A stretch of DNA of 64,000 bases from Adhaeribacter pallidiroseus (GCF_003340495.1 NZ_QASA01000001.1:4216001-4280000); one strand, 5' to 3'. Positions 9,494 through 20,660 are shown, numbered from the stretch's first letter. Numbers and translations: made by a program. The notes: a model not told the origin generated them from the sequence alone.

Positions 9494-12400
9494 ATGAAAA
9501 CAACTTTTTCAATTGGAAATGCGCATTTTCTTTTCTTCTATCCTACCTGCTGGGAGCAAGGCTTTCTTTTGCTGGCTGGCCTGCTGGTTTCCTTCTCCTC
9601 CCTAGCTCAAACAAAGCTCTGGGATAAAACCTTAATCGGTGGAAATTCATTTGTAGTAGTACACCAAACGAGTGACAATGGCTACATTCTGGGCGGTAAC
9701 TCTTCCGAAGGCATTGGTCACGATAAAACCGAAGCCAATAGAGGCGAAGTAGATTATTGGGTAGTAAAGTTAAACGCCGATGGTACCAAAGCCTGGGACA
9801 AAACTTTTGGCGGAAACTCCTCTGACAACTTAACTAATCTGCTACAGACACCTGATGGAGGCTATATCTTAGGAGGATATTCCAACTCCGGAAAAAGCGG
9901 GGATAAAACGGAAGCAAATAAAGGCGGAGCAAACGTGTACGGTGAAATTACCAATGATTACTGGCTCCTTAAAATTAATGCAAATGGTACGAAACAATGG
10001 GATAAAACTTTTGGAGGCAATAACCACGATTATCTGAAAGCCCTGCAACTAACAAGCGATGGCGGTTACATACTAGGTGGGGTTTCCCGTTCCGGTAAGA
10101 GCGGTGATAAGAGTGAAGTTAATGTAGGGCCTAAAGATGAATACGGTGACTATTCTTTTGACTGTTGGATCATAAAGATTGATGCGACCGGTAAGAAGGT
10201 TTGGGATAAAACTTTGGGCGAAAAACGTGATGATGGGCTTGTTAATTTGGAGGTTGCGCCCGATGGCGGCTTTCTGCTGAGCGGTTTTATAGGTAATAAT
10301 TTTAAAATATTTAAAATAGCAGAAGATGGCACTAAAACTTCAGAAAACAAGATCAGCGTTAATAACATCAGGTCTTTTCAAACTACCACCGATGGTGGCT
10401 TTATTGTGAGTTATAGTCCAGTCTCTACTTGGAATTTTGGTCTAGTAAAGTTTAAAGCCGATGGCACGAAAGAATGGAATAAAATATTTGGCGGAAAGGA
10501 TGTGGACCGGCTGGAAACGCTCCAGCAAACGCACGATGGAGGTTTTATTCTGGGTAGCACTTCAAATTCCGGCTTGGGCAACGATAAGACGGAAGCCAGT
10601 AAAGGATTTGATGATTATTGGGTAGTAAAGCTGAGCGCTAATGGAACAAAAGTTTGGGATAGAACCTTTGGCGGTAATGGCGGCGAATGGTTACAATCAC
10701 TCCAACAAACCCGGGATGAGGGTTATATTTTGGGCGGCACCTCTGGTTCCGACAAAAGCGGTGATAAATCAGAAGAAGGACGTGGCTTTTGGATTGTAAA
10801 GCTAGATAATAAAATTCGTCAAAATCAAAACATCACCTTTGAACCTATATTGCTCAACAAAGCAGTAGGCGATGCTCCCTTCGCGCTTGTGGCTCAAGCT
10901 AGTTCCGGATTGCCGGTTAATTTTAAAATACTATCTGGGCCGGCTACAGTCAGCGGCAATATGGTTACGCTTACCGGGGTTGGTACGGTAAAAATTCAGG
11001 CTTATCAAGCAGGTAACGCTACTTATAATTTCGCAGAAGTTACCCATAGCTTTGTGGTAGAAGAAAAAAAAATTGTTAAAACAGAATGGGATAAAACGCT
11101 CGGTGGCTTTAACCTGGACCATCTTACCGCCATGGTGGCTACTCCGGATGGTGGTTACTTAGTAGGCGGCTATTCGGTTTCGGGAAAAACCGGAGATAAA
11201 AGTGAAAATAATAAAGGAACACCGAACCAACCAGGATACTATTTGGCTGATTATTGGGTGGTGAAACTTAACCACCAGGGAGCGAAATTGTGGGATAAAG
11301 CTTATGGCGGCACGGAAGCAGATAAACTTACAACTATTATTGTTACTCCGGATGGTGGTTATCTGCTAGGTGGTACTTCTGCCTCAAGTCAGTCCGGCGA
11401 TAAGAGTCAGGAAGGTAAAGGAAAAACCGACTTTTGGCTCGTAAAATTAGACGCCACTGGCCAGAAGATCTGGGATCAAACCTACGGGGGCAGCGAAGCA
11501 GATAATCTGAGTACTTTATTGGCTACGCCCGATGGGGGGTACTTGCTAGGAGGAAGCTCCGAATCGGGTAAAAGCGGGGATAAAAGTCAAGTTAGTAAAG
11601 GCAACAGTGATTATTGGCTTATCAAAATAGATGCCCAAGGCACAAAAATTTGGGACAAGACTTACGGAGGAAGCGAAGCTGATAAGCTGAACGCCATAGT
11701 AGTTTCGGCGAATGGAGGCTACCTGATTGGCGGTTCTTCAGCCTCGGGTAAAAGCGGGGATAAAAGTCAGGAAAGCCGAGGTATTGAAGATTACTGGATT
11801 CTTTGCCTGCAAGAAGATGGTACCAAGCTGTGGGATAAAACATACGGCGGCTTAAAAGAAACCTATTATCCGGAAGATTGTACTGCCGATCCTCCGGACC
11901 AATGCTTACACGATGCAGGTAGTTCCATCTTAACTACTTTACTTACTACTCCAGATGGGGGTTATTTGTTAGGTGGTTATTCGAGTGCTGAAAAAGGAGC
12001 AGAAAAGAGTGATAACAACCTGAATGTAATTTATGATGCAGGATTAAGCGACTATTGGGTAGTAAAAATAGATAGTATGGGCACTAAAGTTTGGGATAAA
12101 ACGTATGGCGGCATTAACACAGAGATAAATTTTTTTGTTTTTACAGGTAACTCTGAACTTAAAAATATCATCCCTACTCCGGATGGCAATTATCTGCTGG
12201 CGGGTACTTCTAATTCAAAAAAAGGAGGCGAGAAAAGTGAAGACAACCGGGGTGGGGCAATTATTGAATATCCATTGGGGGAAGGGTCATATAGGATATA
12301 TACTTTAGGAGCAGAAGATTATTGGCTGGTTAAGATTGATGGAGAAGGCACCCAAAAGTGGGATAAAACCATTGGTAGCTTAGATTATGATGGGCTTGCC

Positions 12401-14140
12401 GCAGTAGTGCCTGTTACGAACGGTGATTATGTAATAGCCGGTACTTCGGCGGCATACGGGATTGGGGGAGATAAAACAGCAGCGTCCCAGGATACTAACT
12501 TTATTTACCATTATAAGGAAGATTACTGGGTAGTAAAAGTGAAAGAAGACACTCCCGTTCAATCAGCCTGGAACAGGCGCTACGGTGGCAGTGGTACGGA
12601 TAACCTTACCTCCACCATTAAGACCCAAGATGGCGGCTACTTAAGCGGCGGCTACACCAACTCCGGCATAAGCGGCGATAAGTCGCAGAACTCGCAAGGT
12701 AAGAACGATTACTGGCTTGTGAAATCCGACAAAAATGGCAAGAAACTCTGGGATAAACGTTATGGCGGCTCGGGCGACGATTACCTGAACCGGGTGATCC
12801 AAACAGCTGACGGTGGTTACTTACTAGCGGGCTCTTCTTTTTCGGGTAAAAGCGGCGACAAGTCTCAGGCCAGTAAAGGTAACCTGGATTACTGGCTGGT
12901 GAAAACCGATCAGCTGGGCAACAAAGAATGGGATAAAACCTACGGCGGCTCCGGCGAAGAGGAACTCGTCAAAGTCATTCAACTGCGTACTGGCGAGTAC
13001 GTGTTGGGCGGCTTCAGCAACTCTCCCGTAAGTGGGGATAAAACCCAAGCTGCTCAAGGTGGAAGGGATTACTGGCTCGTCAAAATTTCCAAAAACGGTA
13101 CTATCCTCTGGGATCAACGCTATGGTGGTTCTATGGAGGAAATGCTAGGGAGCTTTATCGAGACTCCCGATGGCGGCTACTTACTCGGAGGATCTTCCTT
13201 GTCCGGGAAAAACGGGGATAAAACGCAAAGCAGCCAAGGAGTTAGTGATTACTGGGTCGTGAAAACGGATAAACAAGGCACCTTAGTCTGGGAGAAAACC
13301 TTGGGTGGTAATCAGCAGGATGAAGGCTACTCGGTGGGTATGAACTCCGCTAAGAACTACTTTATTTCCGGCACGAGTTCTTCGGGTAAGAGCGGCGATA
13401 AGAGCCAAGAGAGCAAAGGAGGCAAAGATTACTGGCTGGTTACCTTGGATCAGAATGGCAATAAGCTGTGGGAGCGTACATTCGGCGGCAGTAAAGATGA
13501 TGAACTCCGGGCCAGTACTTTCACCAGCCAAGGCCACTATGTTTTAGCGGGTCATTCCTCCTCCGAGGTCAGCGGCGATAAAACCCAGGCTAGTCAGGGC
13601 GAGAGCGACTACTGGATCGTAGAAGTTGACCAGCAAGGCAACCAAGTACAAGACTTACGTTATGGTGGCAGCGGTACGGAAGAGTTAAGAACGGTAACGC
13701 AAACCAAAGACGGCGGCTTACTTTTAGGTGGCAGATCTAACTCGGGGGTAAGTGGCGACCGTACCCAGCCGAGTCAAGGTAGTACCGATTACTGGCTCGT
13801 GAAAGTAGCCCCGCAAACCAGTCCCATGGTCGCTGAAAGAACAGCTACTCTAGCCCAAGAACCAGCAACTCCAACGGAATTCCCTGCTATAAAGGCTTAT
13901 CCTAATCCTTTCCAAAACCAAGTATCTATAAGCTTTACCTTACCCGAAACGCAACCTACTACTATAAAAATTTATGATCTTCAAGGTCGGGAAGTAGCCA
14001 CTTTATTTAAACAAGAAGCAAAAGCCCACTACTTCTATTCCCTGAAGTGGCAAGCCAGCAATAAAACTGCAGGAATGTATTTCCTACAATTACAAACCCC
14101 TGACAAACATTATCAAGTAAAATTACTCCTGACTAAGTAA
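9494..14140 (+). CDS. Array copy 3: T9SS triple-propeller repeat protein (1548 aa)
   Basis: Starts MKTTF; predicted cleavage A38|Q39. Seven P1 units are followed by the Ig-like domain at about 443-525, seven P2 units to about 1026, seven P3 units to about 1437, and a sorting domain about 1466-1548 (YPNPFQNQV, ending KLLLTK). P1 units 4 and 5 are the most eroded (GFLLSGFIGNN, GFIVSYSPVST), yet the count of seven is kept. P2 units 4-6 have long loop inserts, one with a cysteine pair (CTADPPDQC, near 11880), which explains the extra length. P3 is almost the same DNA as copies 2, 4 and 13, including a 101-bp stretch identical by reading to copy 13. No palindrome is seen in the 262-bp gap before it, and no GC-rich terminator after it. 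Confidence 0.92.
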   Translation: MKTTFSIGNAHFLFFYPTCWEQGFLLLAGLLVSFSSLAQTKLWDKTLIGGNSFVVVHQTSDNGYILGGNSSEGIGHDKTEANRGEVDYWVVKLNADGTKAWDKTFGGNSSDNLTNLLQTPDGGYILGGYSNSGKSGDKTEANKGGANVYGEITNDYWLLKINANGTKQWDKTFGGNNHDYLKALQLTSDGGYILGGVSRSGKSGDKSEVNVGPKDEYGDYSFDCWIIKIDATGKKVWDKTLGEKRDDGLVNLEVAPDGGFLLSGFIGNNFKIFKIAEDGTKTSENKISVNNIRSFQTTTDGGFIVSYSPVSTWNFGLVKFKADGTKEWNKIFGGKDVDRLETLQQTHDGGFILGSTSNSGLGNDKTEASKGFDDYWVVKLSANGTKVWDRTFGGNGGEWLQSLQQTRDEGYILGGTSGSDKSGDKSEEGRGFWIVKLDNKIRQNQNITFEPILLNKAVGDAPFALVAQASSGLPVNFKILSGPATVSGNMVTLTGVGTVKIQAYQAGNATYNFAEVTHSFVVEEKKIVKTEWDKTLGGFNLDHLTAMVATPDGGYLVGGYSVSGKTGDKSENNKGTPNQPGYYLADYWVVKLNHQGAKLWDKAYGGTEADKLTTIIVTPDGGYLLGGTSASSQSGDKSQEGKGKTDFWLVKLDATGQKIWDQTYGGSEADNLSTLLATPDGGYLLGGSSESGKSGDKSQVSKGNSDYWLIKIDAQGTKIWDKTYGGSEADKLNAIVVSANGGYLIGGSSASGKSGDKSQESRGIEDYWILCLQEDGTKLWDKTYGGLKETYYPEDCTADPPDQCLHDAGSSILTTLLTTPDGGYLLGGYSSAEKGAEKSDNNLNVIYDAGLSDYWVVKIDSMGTKVWDKTYGGINTEINFFVFTGNSELKNIIPTPDGNYLLAGTSNSKKGGEKSEDNRGGAIIEYPLGEGSYRIYTLGAEDYWLVKIDGEGTQKWDKTIGSLDYDGLAAVVPVTNGDYVIAGTSAAYGIGGDKTAASQDTNFIYHYKEDYWVVKVKEDTPVQSAWNRRYGGSGTDNLTSTIKTQDGGYLSGGYTNSGISGDKSQNSQGKNDYWLVKSDKNGKKLWDKRYGGSGDDYLNRVIQTADGGYLLAGSSFSGKSGDKSQASKGNLDYWLVKTDQLGNKEWDKTYGGSGEEELVKVIQLRTGEYVLGGFSNSPVSGDKTQAAQGGRDYWLVKISKNGTILWDQRYGGSMEEMLGSFIETPDGGYLLGGSSLSGKNGDKTQSSQGVSDYWVVKTDKQGTLVWEKTLGGNQQDEGYSVGMNSAKNYFISGTSSSGKSGDKSQESKGGKDYWLVTLDQNGNKLWERTFGGSKDDELRASTFTSQGHYVLAGHSSSEVSGDKTQASQGESDYWIVEVDQQGNQVQDLRYGGSGTEELRTVTQTKDGGLLLGGRSNSGVSGDRTQPSQGSTDYWLVKVAPQTSPMVAERTATLAQEPATPTEFPAIKAYPNPFQNQVSISFTLPETQPTTIKIYDLQGREVATLFKQEAKAHYFYSLKWQASNKTAGMYFLQLQTPDKHYQVKLLLTK

Positions 14141-14602
14141 CACATGTAAGTAATATTTATAATCAGTCGGAGTAAGCACTTTCCGGCCACATTACACATT
14201 AAATTTTAATACAGTTGGCTTATCAATCCAGTACCGGCCTGCATAAAAGTTTTTTTAAATTATTTTTAAAAAAACGCAAATCTCTCCTTCTGTTTTAGGA
14301 GTTCTGGGCTCGTATTTTTTATTTCGGGATGAGTACGGGCCTGTTTAGTTACATAAAACCTTATTCCTAACTTTTGCTTTTAACGCCTTACAATAGCTTA
14401 TTTTTCAAGATATCGATCACCTGTACTTTATCATTTATTTAAGCAAAATCTACTGGAGTCATTTTAGAAAAATGCTTAACTTATAAGGCCGTTTTATAAG
14501 CTTCTCGCATTTACCGCCCCTACTTTCTGGTTGTAATTTTTTTTGATCAGTGATTGCGCGTAGTCAAGTTTCCTTTTATACTATTTTAAAAAGCCCAAAC
14601 CT
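14141..14602. other. Intergenic, 462 bp, two AT-rich inverted repeats
   Basis: No gene is seen. A perfect 10-bp inverted repeat (GTTTTTTTAA, 14249-14258, with 14266-14275) lies about 110 bp after copy 3. A 7-bp one (CTTATAA, 14480-14486, with TTATAAG, 14494-14500) lies about 110 bp before copy 4. Neither resembles the GC-rich terminators or the TACCTAA palindrome found elsewhere in the array. Confidence 0.5.
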
Positions 14603-17600
14603 ATGAAAACACCCTTACTTGCTTTTTATAAAAATGCCCCAATTTTTAAGCTTTGGGGGCACCGCCTGGTATGGCTGCTAGTTTTTTTAAATATTTACAT
14701 TCTCCGGTTACACGCCCAAGGCATCCAATGGGATAAAACTTTGGGCGGAGACAAATCTGATCAATTTTCAGCTTTAGTAATCACCACTGACGGGGGATCC
14801 CTGATCGGCGGTACTTCTTCTTCCAATAAAAGCGCCGATAAATCGGAAGATTCAAAAGGAGGTGATGATTATTGGATAGTAAAACTCCGGTCTGATGGCA
14901 CCCAGGAATGGGATAAAACCATTGGGGGTAGTTATACGGATAACCTAACTACGATGCAGAAGACTCAGGATGGGGGCTATATTTTGGGTGGTTGGTCCTA
15001 CTCTGATGCAAGCGGTGATAAAAGCGAAAACAATAAACAAACTCTCTATTCTTCTCCCGATTACTGGGTGGTAAAACTAAATGCCAATGGTAGCAAAGAA
15101 TGGGATAAAACTATTGGGGGTAATGGCGGTGATGAACTACGTTTTTTGCAGCAAACCCGTGATGGCGGGTATATTTTGGGAGGTACTTCTAATTCCGACA
15201 AGGGTGATGATAAATCAGAAGATTCGAAAGCTGTTGATGAATCTCCGGATTATTGGGTAGTGAAGCTAAATGCCGACGGCAGTAAGGCCTGGGATAAAAC
15301 GCTGGGCGGTAATGATAACGACGACTTGCAAACCTTGCTGCAAACCCCGGACGGCGGTTATCTTTTAGGCGGTTTTTCTTCTTCCCATAAAAGTGGCGAC
15401 AAATCGGATAATGCTAAAGGAGCGGATGATTACTGGATCGTGAAACTACTACCCGATGGCACCAAAGCCTGGGATAAAACCATTGGTTCGGGTGGTGTTG
15501 ACCAGTTAACCTCTCTTCAACAAACCCCCGATGGTGGTTATATGTTGGGGGGCTACTCTAATTCCGGTAAGGGCGAAGATAAAACCGTAGATAGTAGAGA
15601 TTATGATTTCTGGTTAGTGAAGTTGCAGGCCAATGGCACCCAGGAATGGGATAAAACCATTGGCGGCACCCAAGGCGACTACTTACGCATTATGCAATCC
15701 ACCAGCGATGGCGGTTTTCTACTGGCTGGTTTCTCGGAATCTGGGAAAGACGGGGATAAAACCGGGGACAATAAAGGTTCTTATGGCTATGACTACTGGA
15801 TAGTGAAGGTAGCGGCCAATGGCACCCAGGAATGGGACAAAACCATTGGGGGTTATACAAACGATATATTGCAATCTTTTCAGTTTGCGCCGGATGGCGG
15901 CTATATGCTGGGAGGCTACTCTAATTCCCAAATCGGCGGGGATAAAACCGAAGAATACCTTGGGGGAGAATGGGATTATTGGGTAGTAAAAGTAAAAGAA
16001 AAGGGTACCAAAGAGCAAATCATCACTTTCGATCCGATTCCAAATAAAACGCTAGTCGATAGGCCCTTCGCCCTTTCGGCCCGGGCCAGTTCGGGCCTTC
16101 CGGTTACCCTTAAGGTTATTTCGGGTCCGGCTACTATACAAGATAGTATCGTTACCATAACCGGCATGGGCGAAGTTATTATTAAAGCAACCCAGGCGGG
16201 AGATGCTATCTATCTTTCGGCACAGGATGTTACCCGGACTTTTCAGGTGGAAGGAGAGAATCCGGTTCCGAAACAATGGGACAAAATCCTGGGTGGTAAC
16301 GGACGTGATGTACTTACAACAATGGCTACTTCCTCTGACGGCGGCTACTTATTAGGCGGCTACTCTGCCTCGGGAATAACGGGCGATAAAAGCCAGACCA
16401 ACCGGGGAGGCACCGATTATTGGATTGTTAAAATAAACAGCAACGGTTCTAAAACATGGGATAAAACCTTCGGGGGCAGCCAGGATGATAATCTCTCTGC
16501 CATTATTCCTACTCCGGATGGGGGCTATTTGCTGGGCGGCACTTCCGCTTCCAATGCCAACAACGATAAGAGTGAAGCCAATAAAGGCCGGAGCGACTAC
16601 TGGGTAGTAAAGATAGATGCACAGGGGGTGAAACAATGGGATAAAACCTTTGGGGGCTCGGACTTAGATTTCCTTCAAAGTATTGTTCCTACTTCCGATG
16701 GCGGCTACTTACTGGGAGGTTACTCTTATTCAGATGTTGGCGGCGATAAAAGTAATGCCAATAAGGGCGATTGGGGAGCCGATTACTGGGTAGTAAAAAT
16801 AGATCAACAAGGTCAAAAAACGTGGGATAAAACCTTCGGCGGTTCAACCGATGACATACTTAGCGATGTGGTTGCTAGATCAGATAACGGGTACTTATTA
16901 GGAGGATATTCTTCATCGGGCAAATCCGGGGATAAAAGCCAGAATTTTAAAGGAGGTTATGATTACTGGGTAATAAAAATAGATAGTAATGGCAAAAAAC
17001 TTTGGGATAAAACAGTTGGCGGCGATTCAGATGACCGCCTGGGTTCCTTAACTATTGGATCCGATGGAAGTTATTTGCTGGGCGGTTATTCCGAATCTCA
17101 TAAAAGCTCCGATAAAAGTGAAGATGGTCGCGGCAGTAATGATTATTGGCTGGTAAAATTAGATGCCACTGGCAAAAAAATTTGGGATAAAACTCTGGGC
17201 GGTGAATCGGATGATCGCTTAAGTTCCCTACTACCGCGCGCAGATGGGAGTTGCCTGCTGGGCGGTTCTTCGGCATCAGATAAAACAGGTGATAAAAGCC
17301 AGGTTAGCCGGGGAAGCTACGATTATTGGTTAGTTAAAGTAGATACGAACGGTAAAAAACTTTGGGATCGGGCGTACGGCGGCAACAGTAGCGATTTTTT
17401 AAATTTTCTTGTGCCAACGGCCGATGGTTATGTCGCGGGAGGTTGGTCCCAGTCCGATAAAAATGGCGACCAGAGCGAAGCCAATAACGGAGACCTGGAT
17501 TACTGGATTTTAAATGTAAAGGATAATGGTAAAAAAGAGCAAACAATTGCGTTCGACGTAGTCTTAAATAAAACAGTAAAGGATAAACCTTTTTTGCTTT

Positions 17601-20600
17601 CGGCGCAATCTACTTCTGGGTTGCCGGTACAATATGGGATTGTTTCGGGGCCAGCTAAAATAAAAGATTATACGGTTACTCTTACGGGTACCGGACAGGT
17701 TACCGTTAAAGCAACGCAGGCCGGAAACGCAAACTACCTGGCCCAGGAGGTTATGCAAGATTTCCTGGTAGAACCAGCCAATCCTGTTACCAAGATTTGG
17801 GAAAAAGCCTTTGGTGGCAGCGCCGGAGAAATTTTTACCAACATCATTCCCACACCAGATGGTGGTTACTTGCTAGGTGGCACTTCTAGTTCAGGTAAGA
17901 ACGGCGATAAATCTACGCCTGGTAAAGGGAGTGAAGACTACTGGATAGTAAAAATTGATAATAATGGTACCAAAATCTGGGATAAAACTTTTGGGGGTAC
18001 AAGCATTGATGAACTTCAAGACTTAATTGCTACTCCGGATGGCGGTTACTTGTTAGGCGGTACTTCTAGTTCAGGCATTAGCGGCGACAAAACCGAGGCA
18101 AGTCGTGGTAGTGCCGACTACTGGTTAGTAAAAATAGATGCCCAGGGCAAAAAACAATGGGATAAAACCTTTGGCGGTAATCAATACGAATACTTCCGAA
18201 CTTTAGTAAATGCCCCAGGGGGCGGCTACCTTCTGGGTGGTGTTTCCGAATCCGGTAAAAGCGGGGATAAAAGCCAGGCCCTAACGGGTACGTGGTTAGT
18301 TAAAATGGATGCCAATGGAAATAGAATATGGGATAAAAGCCCGGGGCATAATATTGATCTTCGGGATATGGTAGCCACTCTGGATAGCGGTTACCTTCTG
18401 GCTGGTATAGGATACTCTATCGTCAAAATAGATGGCACCGGAAAAGAAGAATGGCATAGAAATTTTAGAGGCGGCGAACAGCTACGTTCCTTAATTGCTA
18501 CTATGGATGGAGGTTATCTGTTGGGTGGGATTTCTCAATTAGACAAAGGAGGCGATAAGACGGAAAATAATCGGGGTATTAATGATTACTGGGTAGTAAA
18601 GGTAAATGCTACTGGTAATAAAGAATGGGATAAAACCATTGGTGGCGCGGGCCGCGATGAACTTTTTTCGCTACTAGCTACTTCCGATGGCGGTTATTTA
18701 CTGGGTGGTTATTCTGCTTCCAACATCAGCGGAGAAAAGAGCCAGGTACACCGCGGTTCCTGCGGCAATGATATTGTTAACTGCGGGCCAGATTACTGGG
18801 TGGTAAAAATTACGAACACCGGACAAAAAGTTTGGGATAAAACCATTGGGGGTAAGGACGCCAGTATACTGGATGAAACAATAACTGCCATGGTAACTAC
18901 ACCTGATGGCGGCTATCTTCTGGCTGGTTACTCTAACTCAGATAGAGGGGGTGATAAGAGTGAATCGACTAGAGGTTTTCTAGATTATTGGGTAGTGAAG
19001 ATAAAAGAAGAACAACCTAATATAACTGCCTGGAATATGCGCTATGGGGGTACAGGTCAAGATAATCTTACTTCGGTTATCAAAACCTACGATGGGGGCT
19101 ACTTATCGGGAGGCTACACCAACTCGGGTGCAAGCGGTGATAAAACCCAGCCTAGCCAAGGCCAGAACGACTACTGGATCGTGAAATCGGATAAGAACGG
19201 CCAGCAGATTTGGGATAAACGCTATGGGGGCAGCGAAGATGATTACCTGAACCGCGTCATTCAAACGCAAGATGGCGGCTACTTACTGGCGGGTTCTTCC
19301 TTGTCGGGTAAAAGCGGCGACAAGTCTCAGGCCAGTAAAGGTAACCTGGATTACTGGCTCGTAAAAACGGACGCTCAGGGCAACAAAGAATGGGATAAAA
19401 CCTACGGCGGCTCCGGCGAAGAGGAACTCGTCAAAGTTATTCAACTGCGTACTGGTGAGTACGTGCTGGGCGGACACAGCAATTCCCCAATCAGCGGGGA
19501 TAAAACCCAAGCTGCTCAAGGTGGAAGGGATTACTGGCTCATCAAAATTTCAAAAAATGGCACGCTGATCTGGGATCAACGCTATGGTGGTTCTATGGAA
19601 GAAAAGCTAGGGAGCTTTATCGAGACTCCAGATGGCGGCTACTTACTCGGAGGATCTTCCTTGTCCGGGAAAACCGGGGATAAAAGCCAAGTAAGTCAAG
19701 GAGCGAGTGATTACTGGGTCGTGAAAACCGATAAAAACGGAAAATTAGTCTGGGAGAAAACCTTTGGTGGTAATCAACAGGATCAAGTTTACTCGGTGGG
19801 TATGAACTCCGCTAAGAATTACTTTATTTCCGGAACGAGCAGTTCGGGTAAGAGTGGTAATAAAACCCAGGCAAGTCAAGGTGGTAAAGATTACTGGTTA
19901 GTTACTTTAGATGAGAAAGGTACAAAGTTATGGGATAGAACCTTCGGCGGCAGTAAAGATGACGAACTGCGGGCCAGTACTTTCACCAGCCAAGGGCATT
20001 ATGTTTTAGCGGGTCACTCCTCCTCCGAGGTCAGCGGCGATAAAACCCAGGCTAGTCAGGGCGAGAGCGACTACTGGATCGTAGAAGTTGACCAGCAAGG
20101 CAACCAAGTACAAGACCTACGCTACGGCGGCAGCGGTACGGAAGAACTCCGCACCGTGACCCCGACCAAAGACGGCGGCTTACTGCTGGCCGGCAGATCC
20201 AACTCGGGCGTGAGTGGCGACCGGACGCAAACCAGTCAAGGCAGCACCGATTACTGGCTCGTGAAAGTAGCCCCGCAAACCAGTCCCATGGTCGCTGAAA
20301 GAACAGCTACTCTAGCCGAAGAACTACAGGTAAAATCCAAAGCTTTCATCCTGCAAGCTTACCCCAATCCTTTCCAAGGCCAAATAACCATCCGCTTTTC
20401 GGTAGAAACTACTCAACCCGTTAACTTAACAGCATACGACAGTGAAGGCAGAAAAGTAGTAACCTTGTTTCAGGGAGAAGCACAAGCTAAGCACGTGCAG
20501 CAGGTAGAATGGCAAGCTAAAAATCAGGTTGGCGGCTTGTACTTCCTGCGCTTACAGACTGATGGTAAAGTACAATACCACAAAGTACTCCTGACCAGGT

Positions 20601-20602
20601 AA
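14603..20602 (+). CDS. Array copy 4: T9SS four-propeller repeat protein with two Ig domains (1999 aa)
   Basis: Largest member. MKTPLL start; predicted cleavage A38|Q39. The order is seven units (P1), Ig-like (about 470-549), seven units, a second Ig-like (about 977-1053), seven units, seven units (P3-type, about 1475-1887) and a sorting domain (about 1917-1999, YPNPFQGQI, ending KVLLTR). That is 28 units: the usual plan plus one whole Ig-plus-seven module. The third block has the eroded unit LDSGYLLAGIGYS and a loop with two cysteines (CGNDIVNC, 18761-18784). The sorting domain is the SVETTQP/LQAYDSEG subtype, also used by copies 5, 7 and 12. Upstream lacks the palindrome. The added module suggests reach or binding sites can grow by block duplication (inference). 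Confidence 0.93.
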   Translation: MKTPLLAFYKNAPIFKLWGHRLVWLLVFLNIYILRLHAQGIQWDKTLGGDKSDQFSALVITTDGGSLIGGTSSSNKSADKSEDSKGGDDYWIVKLRSDGTQEWDKTIGGSYTDNLTTMQKTQDGGYILGGWSYSDASGDKSENNKQTLYSSPDYWVVKLNANGSKEWDKTIGGNGGDELRFLQQTRDGGYILGGTSNSDKGDDKSEDSKAVDESPDYWVVKLNADGSKAWDKTLGGNDNDDLQTLLQTPDGGYLLGGFSSSHKSGDKSDNAKGADDYWIVKLLPDGTKAWDKTIGSGGVDQLTSLQQTPDGGYMLGGYSNSGKGEDKTVDSRDYDFWLVKLQANGTQEWDKTIGGTQGDYLRIMQSTSDGGFLLAGFSESGKDGDKTGDNKGSYGYDYWIVKVAANGTQEWDKTIGGYTNDILQSFQFAPDGGYMLGGYSNSQIGGDKTEEYLGGEWDYWVVKVKEKGTKEQIITFDPIPNKTLVDRPFALSARASSGLPVTLKVISGPATIQDSIVTITGMGEVIIKATQAGDAIYLSAQDVTRTFQVEGENPVPKQWDKILGGNGRDVLTTMATSSDGGYLLGGYSASGITGDKSQTNRGGTDYWIVKINSNGSKTWDKTFGGSQDDNLSAIIPTPDGGYLLGGTSASNANNDKSEANKGRSDYWVVKIDAQGVKQWDKTFGGSDLDFLQSIVPTSDGGYLLGGYSYSDVGGDKSNANKGDWGADYWVVKIDQQGQKTWDKTFGGSTDDILSDVVARSDNGYLLGGYSSSGKSGDKSQNFKGGYDYWVIKIDSNGKKLWDKTVGGDSDDRLGSLTIGSDGSYLLGGYSESHKSSDKSEDGRGSNDYWLVKLDATGKKIWDKTLGGESDDRLSSLLPRADGSCLLGGSSASDKTGDKSQVSRGSYDYWLVKVDTNGKKLWDRAYGGNSSDFLNFLVPTADGYVAGGWSQSDKNGDQSEANNGDLDYWILNVKDNGKKEQTIAFDVVLNKTVKDKPFLLSAQSTSGLPVQYGIVSGPAKIKDYTVTLTGTGQVTVKATQAGNANYLAQEVMQDFLVEPANPVTKIWEKAFGGSAGEIFTNIIPTPDGGYLLGGTSSSGKNGDKSTPGKGSEDYWIVKIDNNGTKIWDKTFGGTSIDELQDLIATPDGGYLLGGTSSSGISGDKTEASRGSADYWLVKIDAQGKKQWDKTFGGNQYEYFRTLVNAPGGGYLLGGVSESGKSGDKSQALTGTWLVKMDANGNRIWDKSPGHNIDLRDMVATLDSGYLLAGIGYSIVKIDGTGKEEWHRNFRGGEQLRSLIATMDGGYLLGGISQLDKGGDKTENNRGINDYWVVKVNATGNKEWDKTIGGAGRDELFSLLATSDGGYLLGGYSASNISGEKSQVHRGSCGNDIVNCGPDYWVVKITNTGQKVWDKTIGGKDASILDETITAMVTTPDGGYLLAGYSNSDRGGDKSESTRGFLDYWVVKIKEEQPNITAWNMRYGGTGQDNLTSVIKTYDGGYLSGGYTNSGASGDKTQPSQGQNDYWIVKSDKNGQQIWDKRYGGSEDDYLNRVIQTQDGGYLLAGSSLSGKSGDKSQASKGNLDYWLVKTDAQGNKEWDKTYGGSGEEELVKVIQLRTGEYVLGGHSNSPISGDKTQAAQGGRDYWLIKISKNGTLIWDQRYGGSMEEKLGSFIETPDGGYLLGGSSLSGKTGDKSQVSQGASDYWVVKTDKNGKLVWEKTFGGNQQDQVYSVGMNSAKNYFISGTSSSGKSGNKTQASQGGKDYWLVTLDEKGTKLWDRTFGGSKDDELRASTFTSQGHYVLAGHSSSEVSGDKTQASQGESDYWIVEVDQQGNQVQDLRYGGSGTEELRTVTPTKDGGLLLAGRSNSGVSGDRTQTSQGSTDYWLVKVAPQTSPMVAERTATLAEELQVKSKAFILQAYPNPFQGQITIRFSVETTQPVNLTAYDSEGRKVVTLFQGEAQAKHVQQVEWQAKNQVGGLYFLRLQTDGKVQYHKVLLTR

Positions 20603-20626
20603 GTTTTTTAAATTTTTTACATTCTT

Positions 20627-20660
20627 AAAGCCGGCTAAGCTAATACCAGCCGGCTTTTTT
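20627..20660 (+). terminator. Intrinsic terminator of copy 4
   Basis: Perfect 10-bp stem AAAGCCGGCT (20627-20636) with AGCCGGCTTT (20648-20657), 11-nt loop, then a T-run. It is preceded by the post-stop T-A3-T tract. Confidence 0.88.
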
